A DNA stretch of 34,205 nt, taken from NCBI GenBank assembly GCA_037178675.1, contig JAYMGJ010000713.1, positions 1 to 34,205 of the forward strand, given 5' to 3'. Both the position numbers and the translations under genes were made by a program. The stretch is from Scleroderma bovista (Eukaryota; Basidiomycota; Agaricomycetes; Boletales; Sclerodermataceae). This document shows positions 1-10,593 of this stretch, piece after piece; position 1 is the stretch's first letter; every line of letters starts with the position of its first letter. The notes below the pieces were generated by a model. It was not told the DNA's origin and did not search any database. It saw only the letters and a program-made list of their open reading frames with translations.

Positions 1-3000
1 AGATCCCGCTCTGGATCAATACCAGAAGGGAGTGTCTGAAAGGATGTAGCTTCAGGGGACAAGGGTTCACCACTGATATAGGTGATAGTCTTGAATGGGG
101 CAGGATAAGGGTCTTGAGTAGCATGGGTAACAGCTGATGCAAGTAGCTGAAGACCAGAGACAGGGGGATTGGGAGATTCTAAGGATGGAGGGAGTGATGA
201 AGGAGTGGTCTGTTCTTCATCGTCCACAGAGGACATGGGAGTGGGAGGAGGAGTGGGAATAGCAGAGTCAGAAGCGAATGAGCAGTTGACATTTGCATTT
301 GACTTCCAGAATGGAATGGGTGTGAAGGACAACAGAGGAGAATCAGGATCATCACTGATCTCATCAGCTGGATCAGGAGTCATAGCAGTGGGAGTTGAGA
401 GGGGATAAAATCGGGTAAAGGCAGTTCCAATCTGAGTGACACAACCAGAGTGGGTGTCTGTAGTTTCATCTTTGGAGACAGCCAAGGAAGTATGCAGAAT
501 GAGATAGTCCTGATAACAATTTCCCAATGTATCAACACCATCTTGAGAAGGAAGAGCATAGCAGGTCTCAAGACACTTCATCTGGGGTGGGACTAGGATT
601 GGGGGAAGTGATAGCAGCTTCAGAAGGAATAGGTGGTGGTGATGGTGGATGGGGATGAATGGGGAAGATTCAGCATTGTGAGCCAGCAATTGAGGAGGTG
701 ACAGAAGAGTAGGACTTGGAGGAGAGACTTGGAGATTGGGAATCATAGGCACCATAGATGCAAAATTCACAGATGAAGAGGGGTTGGGATAAGGAGGGGG
801 TTCTTCATCGCTGGCTAGAATAGAGGAGTCTTGTGCTTGATTGGCAGGATCTTCAGTGCCGGAGTTGTCAAATTGTGCATTCAGAAGGATCAGAAGGCTA
901 AGCATAGAGCGTTGCTCTTCTTCACGAATCTGAGCACAGAGAAAAGCAATAGCAGGGTGAAGTGGTTCCATGACACTATCTCCAATAGCATGAATATGCT
1001 CAGCAACAACCTGAAGAGCTTCATCTAGAGTGGGTCATGGATTGTTGGAAGAAGTGCTGGCAGGCACAGGCAGAGAATTGATTGAAGATGCAATAGGATG
1101 TGATGACAGTGGGCCAAGAACTGATGAGGGAGGTGAAGCATTGCAAGCTGGGAAACCAGGAGGTGATGAATGAGGTGAGACAGAGGATGCCTTTTCTTCT
1201 TCAGCCTTTCCATCTGGCTCATGAATAGCCAATAGTCCAGTTCCAGAATGATTGGCAGAGTGCGCATCCATTGCACACATCTCCAAGGGATGTTGGCTCC
1301 AAAGACAATATATGTACCAGAGTCTTTCTCAACAATGCTGACAGCATTTCCATGGGCCCAGGGATGACCAAGTAGAAGATCAAATCCAGAGTCATTGTCA
1401 GGAGAGACATAGAGATTGGTCCAGGTCTGGGCAGCACCACAGAATAAAGGAACATTCTCGATAAGACCAGTGAGCTGAGAGAGACTACCATTAGCATCTC
1501 TCATGCGCAAAGTCTGGGAGGTATCGATGGGCATCTTGATGACAGATTTAGCGATGCTGGCCTTGACAACATTAAGAGTAGATCCTGAGTCGATGACTGC
1601 CTTGACTGGAATCTTATTGCAGAGAAGATTGATGGTGATGAGAGGACTGGTAGTGAGACAAATGTAGGAAGCAGCAGGGGGGATTCCTTCAACTGTCCTG
1701 ACATAGGGAATGGCTTGTCTCTTAGTCTTGATAATGTCCTGGAAGTATTGGGAGATTTCCTTTGATGATCCAATAGCTTCTCCAACAGACATGGTGAGAG
1801 GAGTAGCCAAGATGCGATCCACAAGACCCTTAATGCTGGTGTTCTGAGAGAGGGAGGAGGACATGGCAGCAGGAGGGGGCCTAGGGGTCTTCTTCTTCTC
1901 AGTAGACTCAACAACAGGGTTTGAAGATTTGACAGGAAGAGTATCATCTTGCATGATAGCATCATCATTTGCACCATCAAAGACATAGGGATGAACCTTG
2001 ATGGGCACTGGCACAGGAATAGATGTAGGGATTGGCTTTGGCAGGGGTACGTGAGTGGCAGCAGGAGCTTTATTCTCCTTTCCCTTGCCTTTTCCATAAG
2101 GAGGGATCATGACACCTTCAAATGCAGCTTTCCTTTTCTCCTTGGTAACTTTAGGAACACAATCAACAGTGGCAATGAGAGGTTCTTCTTCTTCAAGCTC
2201 ATAGATTCTGGCTTGAAGGTCTTCTTCATCATGAGTAATAAAGTGCACATTGTTAGCAGCTCTAGCAGCAGCAGCAGCATGACGCTCATATGCTTGCAGC
2301 ATAGTCTCTTCTCCATTCCTGAGAAGTCTTTGACCATTTGGGAGAGTAATTCTGCGTGTTTCATCTCTGGCAAGTGACCCTTTTGATACAAGATCATTGA
2401 TGACTTCACATCTGTTGAGACCATGTCCCTCCACACCACATCCATAGCAGGTGATGGGAGGATGAACAGGAGGACGAGTGGGATGAGTAGGAGTGGTCAC
2501 AGTAGTTGGTGTGGGAGTAGGGGCTTGGGTAGGAATGACAGGACGAGGGAAGACTTTGCTGATATCAGGGTCAAGCTTTATGGCACGGAAGTAGTAGATG
2601 GCATAGTTTGGATCAGAGAGGGTCATGCAGGACAGCTTGTGAACAAGTGTCTCAACATCATCTTTCTCCTTTGCGATTACTCTCTCCTGATCCAAAGCTC
2701 TGAGATTGGCCCTGGCATCTGGAGAAGAGAGTAGTGGACAAATGGGATCATCTCTGGGGTCACAGTGATCAGAGATAGATGCATTTTTCCAAGGTTCCAA
2801 GAATGACTTCATTCCAAGAAACTCCTTTTCTTCCAGGTCAAACCTGTCATGGCGGAGGAGTTCTTCTGCTACCTTGCAGACATCTGCATAGGGATATGGT
2901 ACAGAATCATCCAGCTTGGGGTCCTTAAGGAGGAGATGAGCATCCACATCAGATCGGAATGAGCGGGGTAGTCCAATCCAGAAATAGTGATTATAGTCTC

Positions 3001-3646
3001 TTTCTGATATCTTTCCTTTATTCATCAGCCATCCTCCAATGCGAATGAAGTCTCTGTTGTATGCTCTGAAGTCATGAAGGGAGTTGATTGGAGTGTCCAA
3101 GGATTCAAGGACAAATCACTTGAGATCTGTCACTTGGAAGCGCTGATCGGAGAAATCAGCATCAAAGTGCTTGAAGAGATCCTTCTTGAAGGCATCCCAG
3201 TTGGGAGTATGGTAGTGTGGCATGCCTTGGATGATCTCTTGTACATGGATGGAACAGTATTGAAGGATAGCTTGCACCTTCTCAGTGTCAGTGGTGACAT
3301 GATGAAGAGTGCAAAGGTGTTCATAGTGGGTAATGAAGGGCTTGACATAAGAGTGCTCTCCAGTGAACTTCTCTGAAGCTGACTTAGTCCCAATGATTGG
3401 TAGAGTAAGCACAGAGGGTGTGACAGTAGCCATAGGTGATGATATGTTGATAGCGATAGGGGTAGAGGAGGAAAGTGTTGTTGATTTAGGAGGTAGAGCA
3501 AGTTGTGGAGTGTTATGAGTCGATGTAGGAGTCCAATAGGACAGTGTAGATGGGGTAGATGGAGTTGTGTGAGATGGAGAGGTCAACGGAGATGAGGATG
3601 TTGACAGAATTGACGAAAGCAGGATATCAAATCCAGAAACTACCAC
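1..3646 (-). pseudogene. Ty3/gypsy-type gag-protease polyprotein, 5' part, broken
   Basis: Gag and aspartic protease portion of an LTR retrotransposon, read leftwards; reverse transcriptase and integrase would lie beyond position 1. The first ATG of the frame is at 3433-3431 (frame open back to 3646). A retroviral-type zinc knuckle CX2CX4HX4C lies at 2449-2408 and a retropepsin-like DSG at about 1590, followed by a proline/serine-rich linker running off the left edge. The copy is dead: in-frame TGA at 3116-3118, a frame change near 1285, an in-frame TGA at 1035-1037 and another frame change near 570, with convincing coding sequence on both sides of each break. The adjoining sequence to the right is its own 5' LTR. 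Family known for nucleic-acid-binding Gag and polyprotein cleavage; the exact clade is not determined. Confidence 0.8.
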
Positions 3647-3842
3647 CCCTCACGGTGTGAGTCAAAGTGAGGATTTGGGTCGGAGTAATAACCCAAACAC
3701 AACACCAACAAAGGACTACGAAAATGTGCAAGTGGTAGTTTACCTCCGCAGTGTCCAGAGAGGATGTGCTGAGGAGGGGGGAAGAGGATCTACACCAACA
3801 GGGTGATGCAGACGATGATGCAGGATACTCCTGGGGTACAGG

Positions 3843-4392
3843 TAGAGTTTAAAAGTCCAGTCCAGTCCGGTTTTTTTGCCTTTTTTGGAAGAGGACCGGA
3901 CTGGACTGCTTTTGGAAGCCTGGGAATGGTTCATGGACCGCTTAAAGACTGGTCCAAAGTGGTTGCAACCGGTTTTCAAAAAGACCGGTCCAAAACTGCT
4001 AAAAAAACCAGTCCAAACCACTAAAAAACCGGTTTTTTTGCATTTTATTGATGTTTTTCACATCAAAGGTGTGTCAGATAGCATCTAAATACTATTTATA
4101 GACTGTAGTAATTATATACAAGTCATTATATATTTATTTGTGCCATATTTCATCCAAAAAGATCAGTTTTACACCCCTTAAGACCCACTGCAGGCCAAAA
4201 TTAGCCTGTAATATAGGGGTTTTTATACCATATATGTATTGCTTACATAATGCGGTTGCAACTGGTTGCAACCAGTCTTTTTCATCATTCTCAAAAGTAG
4301 GCAACTGGCAACTGCAGTCCGGTTGCGACCAGTCCAGTCCAGTCCAGTTTCTGGTCTTTTTGCGGTCCTATGGACTGGACTTTTAAACTCTA
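3843..4392. mobile_element. hAT-type MITE, 550 bp, nested in the LTR
   Basis: Terminal inverted repeats of 22 bp, beginning TAGAGTTTAAAAGTCC, are perfect at both ends. They are flanked by an exact 8-bp target duplication GGTACAGG (3835-3842 and 4393-4400). TA(N)G-type ends plus an 8-bp duplication are diagnostic for the hAT superfamily. The ends are rich in short repeats of CCAGTCC and GGTTGCAACC, typical subterminal transposase-binding repeats. No coding capacity is seen, so it depends on a transposase elsewhere. The intact duplication and matching ends suggest a fairly young insertion. Confidence 0.9.
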
Positions 4393-5352
4393 GGTACAGG
4401 AGCAATAGATGATGAAGGGGATAGGGGTCTGGACTCTTCCTAAAGCCTAGGAAGTGTCAAAGCGGGGATTGGGTTGACTGAGACTGAAACAGCGATACTA
4501 CACCTAGAGATTGGTGCAGCAAAGGGGCAGAGATGCCTCTGATGTCCAGAGGCGAGGAAGATTGACTGGTATGAAGCCTAGACTCTGCTTGAGCCTAGTA
4601 TAAAGAATAGTTCTTGAATAACTTGGATAAACTTGACAATATTGAGCCTTTAGACCTTCACTGAAGCCTACAAGGACTCAAAGACTGAAGGGATACTGAT
4701 TGAGAGAGTCTGAGAGAGGGATAATTTCATGCAATTGGGTCCTCTCACTGGGCTGAGCCCAGGGGTTTAAATACATGGGGGGGGCACAGCATTAAAGTAC
4801 AAAAAGAGAAGGGAGTAAGCAGAATTTGTCAAGGATTGGTAAGGGATTGGTAAGAGCTTTGTAAGGGGTTTGTAAGTGATCAGTAAGCAAGGGATAAGCA
4901 GGAATGAGTAAGCTGCATGACAAGATTGATTAGTAAGGGAGTGAGTCATCAGCTGAGTAATATACCAAAAATGTGAAAGGGATAGAGTAATACTGATGAC
5001 AAGAGAGCATCAGTAAGGAAGGGATGAGTCACTGCACAGCAGAAGGAGTCATTGATGCACAGCCTAAGAAGTTTGATGGGGGGCTGTGTACCATCAGGAA
5101 TTTGATGGGACAACAATGGGGAAGATCTGAGATTAATAGGGGGATTGATCTGAGACAAAACAGCCACAAGAAGGGTACCAGGGGTCCAGAGGTCTTTTTG
5201 GGGGGTCAGCATACACTAAGGTATAGTGCATGTGTTCTAGCACCACTGAAGCACAACCATGGGCTCCCTTGACGAGCTCTCTTCTGGGAAAGAACGAGAG
5301 AGGGTTCTTCTTCCTAATAGCACTATCATAACTGTCATGGTGCTGGGGGACG

Positions 5353-5823
5353 TCATCTGAAAGTAGGGAAGCGGATAGAGTATTGAATTTGATGCATCCA
5401 GGGAAGTGAGACAAATGACAGAGGAAGATGGACATGGCAAGTATCTGGGAGGAAGGGACCATAGGCTGAGGGCTCAGGGGACACAGAGATGACCAGAGAA
5501 GACTTCTCAAGCTTGACAATAGACCTAAGATGACCAAAGTACATCCTTGACGCAGGACTGACAAGGAGAATGCGCTGACCGAGAACGAGAGGGACTGAGG
5601 GAGCAGGCTGGGAAGATATGTGCCAGGCAGTGCACGGGAACTCTGGGAGAGGCTGTCCTAAGAGCAGGACATAGTGGAGATCTGCAGCAATAGCAGAGAA
5701 ATGATCCAGAGAAAATACGGACTCCATAGTGAGCGACAAAGCGAACGTCTGGATTGCGGGGGGAATATCTCCGTGGGAAATGAACGGATTTGCGTCGGAA
5801 CTTGACAGGCAGATAGACCACAA
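5353..5823 (-). CDS. Conserved ORF inside LTR copy A (about 156 codons)
   Basis: An open frame inside the U3 part of the LTR, upstream of its TATA box. It is clearly homologous to the ORF at 7735-8232 in LTR copy B over about 140 residues, with recognisable blocks such as CLSSSD, DIPPAIQ, LTMES, SSQPAP, VPLVLGQR and SLPW in the same order. Many of the base differences I read between the copies are at third codon positions, as if the protein had been kept. No ATG opens the frame here (copy B has one), so this copy may have lost its start, or it may be a downstream exon. No family recognised; no transmembrane segment or catalytic motif is evident. It could also be a host gene fragment captured once and copied with the LTR. 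Confidence 0.5.
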   Translation of the reverse strand: MWSICLSSSDANPFISHGDIPPAIQTFALSLTMESVFSLDHFSAIAADLHYVLLLGQPLPEFPCTAWHISSQPAPSVPLVLGQRILLVSPASRMYFGHLRSIVKLEKSSLVISVSPEPSAYGPFLPDTCHVHLPLSFVSLPWMHQIQYSIRFPTFR

Positions 5824-6274
5824 TCTAGGCTCTCTGACGGTATAGTCACGTGCCTGATAGCTTCAGAAACGATGGAGCTATTCAAAATACCGGAATGCTG
5901 GCACTGGGCACCTAAAAATGACATTTGGGCACTAAAAATCATTTCTTCTCTTTCTCCTTCGTTTCTCCATCAATTCTTCAGCTTCTTTGATTGTTCTGGT
6001 ATGGGAGTTGGACTGCAGATGTGTGCATTCCTTTCTCATACCACAATTGATGTTATTCCTTCAGTTTCTTCTGCTTCTTGGCGGTTCTCGTGCAATAGAT
6101 GACTGTCTGCATTGGCATTCATCTCTCGCATCAGGATAGTCTTCTTGTGCGACAGATGGCTACGATGAGGGTCTGTCGTGCTTATTCTTCGCATAAGGAT
6201 CATTTGATATAGGCATTATCTTCCATGTTCACTGTACCAAACCTGTTTGGTGCGTGACAGCGGTGGGCTCCAGA

Positions 6275-7223
6275 TGTGTACCTAAGTGAGGGAAGAGGTC
6301 AGAACAACCAACAACCAACACCAAATGACAGCAAAATGTGAGTGGTGGTCTTCCTTTGCATTTCTGGAATGTAATCTCCACAGGGGAATGTGCTGCATGC
6401 CTTCAGGCAGGATGCAGGAGGGAAGGGAAGGGCTTCTGATGGGGATGGGATGCGACTTGGGATGGTATTGACTCCTCTTCAGCCTACCACAGTGGTTAGG
6501 AAGAGTCCTGGGATTGAAGAGTGATGATAGATTGATGATGGGGGGGTAACAGCAGTGATGGGACTACAGGGAAGCAAGGGGACAGTTCCTGCTTCAAGAA
6601 TGCGATGGACAGTGATGGGATGGAGTGGACAGAGATGCTAGACTGCGCTTGAGCCTAGAGAAATGATCAGATACAAGATATATCTGATAAACAGCAATAT
6701 AGGAGCTTTAGGCCAGCACTGAGTGACCTACAAGTCCAAAGACAGAGATAGAGCTTATAGACAGTGAGGGAGAGTGAATGTGGTTGCTTTATTGAGGGGG
6801 AAGCAGACACTTCCTTGCAGCCTTTGGCTGCTGGTTTATATACAGGAGGGGCTGTGGCCCTGTAAGCACAAATGACTAAGTGCTTGGTAAGAGACTGGTA
6901 AGAAATTGGTAAGCAATTGATAAGCAGTGTAATCAGGCTGAGTCATCAATTGGACTGCAGTAGGTTGCATTCCTCTCTCATACTGAAATGATCATCAATC
7001 CTTGGATTCTTCTGCTTCTTGGCGGTTCTCATGTGATAGATGACTGTCAGTGTTGGCATTCATCTCTCGCATCAGGATAGTCATTCTTCTGTGATAGATG
7101 GCTACAATGAGCTTGTATTCATTCTTCACATAAGGATAGTCTTGACTTTGCATGATATGGATAGCGAGGGCTGTCTGTATCCCTCAAGTCAGGACAATCT
7201 TTCAACAGATCTTGGGTGTGCAT
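6275..7223 (-). mobile_element. LTR copy C, main part, with a 1.3-kb internal deletion
   Basis: Read leftwards this is another LTR of the same family, ending in TACACA at 6275. It is nearly identical to copy B in inverted orientation (6275-6952 against 8884-9563, and 6953-7211 against 7287-7560). A 1,324-bp stretch equivalent to 7564-8887 is missing; the join lies in a 4-bp shared CCAA, a microhomology deletion. The missing stretch contains the whole LTR ORF. A minus-strand TATA-like box (complement of 6835-6842) and an AATAAA (complement of 6788-6793) are retained. The first 72 bases of this LTR lie at 9564-9635, beyond copy B. Confidence 0.75.
6788..6842 (-). promoter_or_regulatory. LTR C core promoter (TATA box) and poly(A) signal
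   Basis: On the minus strand TATATAAA (6842-6835) is followed about 42 bases later by AATAAA (6793-6788), the usual U3/R layout of an LTR. It is the same pair, base for base, as in copy B. Confidence 0.6.
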
Positions 7224-7734
7224 TGTCACGCACCAAATGTGTTTGGTACTGTGGACATGGAGAAAGTTAGCCAATGAAATTAATGCAAAGAACGCACTCA
7301 AGATCTGTTGAAAGATTGTCCTGACTTGAGGGATACAGACAGCCCTCGCTATCCATATCATGCAAAGTCAAGACTATCCTTATGTGAAGAATGAATACAA
7401 GCTCATTGTAGCCATCTATCGCAGAAGAATGACTATCCTGATGCAAGAGATGAATGCCAACGCTGACAGTCATCTATCACATGAGAACCACCAAGAAGCA
7501 GAAGAATCCAAGGATTGATGATCATTTCAGTATGAGAGAGGAATGCAACCTACTGCAGTCCAACTCCCATACCAAAACAACCAAAGAAGCAGAAGAAACA
7601 ATAGAGAAACGAAGGAGAAAAGGAAGAATCATTTTTAGTGCCCAAATGTCAAATTTAGGCACCCAGTGCTGGCATTGCAATATTTTGAATAGCTCTGCCA
7701 TTTTTGAGGCTATCAATCATGTGACTATACCATC

Positions 7735-8232
7735 ATGGAGCCTAGACTGTGCTCTATCTGCCTGTCAAGTTCTGACATAAATCTGTTTATTTCCCACAGA
7801 GATATTCCACCTGCAATCCAGAAACCTGCTTCATCACTCACTATGGAGTCCGCATTTTCTCTGGAATGTTTCTCCACTATTTCAGCAGACCTCAACTATG
7901 TCCTGCTTATGGGACAGCCTCTCCCTGAGCTCCTGTGTACTGTCTGGTACATATCTTCCCAGCCTGCTCCCCCAGTCCCTCTTGTTCTTGGTCAGCGCGT
8001 TCTCCTTGTCAGTCCTGCATTGTGCACGTACTTTGGTTGTCTCAAGTCTATTGTTAGACTTGAAAATTCATACCTGGTTGTCTCTGTTTCTCCTGAGTCC
8101 TCTGCATATGGTCCTTTCATCCCAGAGTCCTGTCACATCCATCTCCCTCTATCATTTATCTCGCTTCCCTGGACACGTCAAATCTGCTATTCACGTTTCA
8201 CTTCCCTGCTATCCCACAACAAACACAAATGA
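7735..8232 (+). CDS. Conserved ORF inside LTR copy B (165 codons)
   Basis: Starts with ATG in the U3 part of the LTR, upstream of the TATA box at 8996. It is homologous throughout to the ORF at 5353-5823 in the older LTR A, although the two LTRs have diverged substantially. The protein is rich in serine, leucine and proline with few charged residues. The C-terminal twenty residues differ between copies. A second, overlapping frame just upstream (7454-7780) also shows matching residues in copy A (around 5658-5942), so the true 5' end or an upstream exon is uncertain. No known domain recognised. Precedent for LTR-encoded proteins exists in retroviruses, but no relation is implied. Confidence 0.5.
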   Translation: MEPRLCSICLSSSDINLFISHRDIPPAIQKPASSLTMESAFSLECFSTISADLNYVLLMGQPLPELLCTVWYISSQPAPPVPLVLGQRVLLVSPALCTYFGCLKSIVRLENSYLVVSVSPESSAYGPFIPESCHIHLPLSFISLPWTRQICYSRFTSLLSHNKHK

Positions 8233-8995
8233 AACAGTGCTCTAGAACCCTTCTTAGGAGCCCTAATAGAGTACAGAACTTTCCCCTTACTGCTCAAGGG
8301 AGGACTGCACTTCAGGAGCACCAAATTTCGCGTTTTTACTCTACAGAAGCTCAATCCAAGGGATTTGTGACACTCTGTGACCAGCTGTGACTCTACTTGT
8401 CATTCCAGGCCCCCTGACACTGCTCTTCTGGTTGGATCAATTCTTTTATTATCCCCCAGCCACTCCCATCAGTGGCACTGCTTCAGAAGCTCATCTCCAG
8501 ATCTAAAGTTCAATCAATCACAGGTTGTGCTTCCCTTCTGTCTGAGTCACACAGAGTCACTCTGGCTCACTCTGACTCACTCTGCTGCGCATTATTCATC
8601 CCCTCTTGGCATTACTAATCCCCATTACTCCCCTTACCAATCACTTACCAATCATCCTTCAAATCATGCTTATCATGCTGCTTATCAATTCATGACTCAT
8701 GCCCCTATGATTCATATGCATTATGTCATTGCATATGCTCATTTGGCTTCGATCTACTCATCCCATGCTTTCCCCCCCTCTCTTTTGGGCCCCATGCAAT
8801 GATCTTTCCATATTCTTGGTTATGCACCCCTTTTTACCTATGTTTTTGCTCTTTTCCTTGGCTCAGCAGCTTGTTCAGGCTCTCCCAATTGATGACTCAG
8901 CCTGATTACACTGCTTATCAATTGCTTACCAATTTCTTACCAGTCTCTTACCAAGCACTTAGTCATTTGTGCTTACAGGGCCACAGCCCCTCCTG

Positions 8996-9050
8996 TATAT
9001 AAACCAGCAGCCAAAGGCTGCAAGGAAGTGTCTGCTTCCCCCTCAATAAA
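8996..9050 (+). promoter_or_regulatory. LTR B TATA box and poly(A) signal
   Basis: TATATAAA at 8996-9003 followed by AATAAA at 9045-9050; this places U3 to the left (with the ORF) and R/U5 to the right, as expected for an LTR in plus orientation. Confidence 0.65.
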
Positions 9051-9563
9051 GCAACCACATTCACTCTCCCTCACTGTCTATAAGCTCTATCTCTGTCTTT
9101 GGACTTGTAGGTCACTCAGTGCTGGCCTAAAGCTCCTATATTGCTGTTTATCAGATATATCTTGTATCTGATCATTTCTCTAGGCTCAAGCGCAGTCTAG
9201 CATCTCTGTCCACTCCATCCCATCACTGTCCATCGCATTCTTGAAGCAGGAACTGTCCCCTTGCTTCCCTGTAGTCCCATCACTGCTGTTACCCCCCCAT
9301 CATCAATCTATCATCACTCTTCAATCCCAGGACTCTTCCTAACCACTGTGGTAGGCTGAAGAGGAGTCAATACCATCCCAAGTCGCATCCCATCCCCATC
9401 AGAAGCCCTTCCCTTCCCTCCTGCATCCTGCCTGAAGGCATGCAGCACATTCCCCTGTGGAGATTACATTCCAGAAATGCAAAGGAAGACCACCACTCGC
9501 ATTTTGCTGTCATTTGGTGTTGGTTGTTGGTTGTTCTGACCTCTTCCCTCACTTAGGCACACA

Positions 9564-9635
9564 GTTTTCTTTGCATTAGTTTCATTGGCTAACTTTCTCC
9601 ATGTCCACAGTACCAAACATGTTTGGTGTGTGACA
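9564..9635 (-). mobile_element. LTR copy C, first 72 bases (displaced by copy B)
   Basis: Read leftwards from 9635 it begins TGTCACACACCAAACATG and matches the start of LTR B (7224 onwards) for about 66 bases. Copy C continues at 7223 on the other side of copy B. Seen alone with 7224-7290 it looks like a terminal inverted repeat, but the C-B-C nesting explains it better. Confidence 0.7.
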
Positions 9636-9637
9636 GC

Positions 9638-9886
9638 GTCCCTAGAGGTAAGCTATTATCTTTGACCTGAGCGGTCCAAATGTGGGGGACGCAATGCATG
9701 CTAGAGAGAAGACACTGTTCAAGGGTGGTCAAGTTTGGCGGAGGAGTGACATGCTCAGTGATGGATTTGTTGTAGCAGTTGTTGATCTTGGTCAGGACAT
9801 GAGGACTCGACCAGCCCTCGTAATGTCTTCGGGTTGAGCAGCTTGAGAGGTTCTCCTGTATGGTAAGTGTCTTTGAGAATTGGTTC
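9638..9886 (-). pseudogene. Unidentified coding fragment cut by LTR C
   Basis: An open frame of about 80 codons read leftwards up to the LTR boundary at 9635, with protein-like composition (three tryptophans, balanced charge). No start codon is evident and the frame would continue into the LTR insertion, so it is probably a gene exon truncated by it. The family is not recognised. It may be chance; only the open length and composition support it. Confidence 0.3.
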
Positions 9887-10172
9887 CATTGGCATTAGGG
9901 AGGCTCAGAGTAGTCACAGTTGCAGTTGCAGTTGCAGTTGCAGTCTCACATGATTTGCCATATTGAGGCATAGCATATTATCTAATGTTGAAGGTTTGGT
10001 CGGAGTGCAAATATTCAGTATGAAAACTTTTGAGTAGGATTGACTACCAAATAATGCTAATAAGTTGTGTACAAAAAAGTGCTAAATACAAAGGGAGAAT
10101 ACATGAGTGTGTACCATTAAAATGGAGCAAATGAGGAGGCAAGATGGAGCCAAAAAAAAGAGTGTGCATGGG

Positions 10173-10226
10173 GGGCTTGAACCAACACCTTAGGTAAAAA
10201 GAAGAGGGACATCAACCATTACACCA
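10173..10226 (-). ncRNA. tRNA-like Pol III promoter unit, left arm of palindrome 1
   Basis: Read leftwards: A box TGGTGTAATGG (10226-10216) and B box GGTTCAAGCCC (10183-10173). Both match the internal tRNA promoter consensus and have tRNA-like spacing. Flanks do not fold into an acceptor stem by eye, so this is a tRNA-derived (SINE-like) module rather than a working tRNA gene. Confidence 0.5.
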
Positions 10227-10320
10227 TCAAGGCATGAATAGTGTCATCGTCAATGTAAATATGACTGAATGTTTAAATTTGGTCATATTTACATTGTTGA
10301 TGATGATATTGTTGCATTTA

Positions 10321-10374
10321 TAGTCTAATGGCTGATGTCCCTCTTCTTTTTACCTAAGGTGTTGGTTCGAGCCC
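10321..10374 (+). ncRNA. tRNA-like Pol III promoter unit, right arm of palindrome 1
   Basis: A box TAGTCTAATGG (10321-10331) and B box GGTTCGAGCCC (10364-10374), the mirror of the unit at 10173-10226. Transcription from the two units would run outwards, away from the palindrome centre. Confidence 0.5.
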
Positions 10375-10593
10375 CCCATGCACACTCTTTTTTTTTGGCT
10401 CCATCTTGCCTCCTCATTTGCTCCATTTTAATGGTACACACTCATGTATTCTCCCTTTGTATTTAGCACTTTTTTGTACACAACTTATTAGCATTATTTG
10501 GTAGTCAATCCTACTCAAAAGTTTTCATACTGAATATTTGCACTCCAACCAAACCTTTGACATTAGATAATACACCATGCCTCGATATGGCAA

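Larger units (their letters stand above)
3656..6259 (-). mobile_element. 5' LTR of the gypsy element (copy A), about 2.05 kb without the nested MITE
   Basis: Read leftwards it begins TGTCACGCACC at 6259 and ends in CTCACA at 3656, ten bases before a TGG that may start a primer-binding site (weak). It aligns along its length with copies B and C: same start, a TATA-like box on the minus strand (TATTTAAA, 4766-4773), and a pyrimidine-rich U5. It is clearly more diverged from B and C than they are from each other, so it is an older insertion. It carries a conserved ORF (5353-5823) and is interrupted by a hAT-type MITE at 3843-4392. The 3' boundary is inferred from the three-way alignment. Confidence 0.7.
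7224..9563 (+). mobile_element. Solo LTR copy B (2,340 bp), inserted in copy C
   Basis: Begins TGTCACGCACC at 7224 and ends CACACA at 9563 (TGT...ACA ends, as gypsy LTRs have). It splits copy C: C's first 72 bases follow at 9564-9635 on the minus strand and the rest of C lies to the left at 7223-6275. It contains a plus-strand TATA box, AATAAA and a 165-codon ORF. No internal retrotransposon sequence is attached, so it is a solo LTR. I could not find a matching 4-6 bp target duplication (flanks TGCAT and GTTTT), so a recombination history is possible. Confidence 0.7.

Noticed and set aside
6286..9552. Identical 61-codon ORFs at 6286-6471 and 9367-9552
   Set aside because: Mirror copies of U5 sequence in the inverted LTRs C and B; identity reflects recent DNA copying, not protein conservation.
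7224..9635. A DNA transposon with about 66-bp terminal inverted repeats
   Set aside because: The right 'repeat' (9564-9635) is the start of LTR C, whose remainder lies left of 7224. Internal TATA/AATAAA layout and three-way alignment show LTRs.
10321..10374. A functional tRNA gene
   Set aside because: A and B boxes are good, but no acceptor or anticodon stem can be drawn and the unit is mirrored in the other arm of a palindrome.
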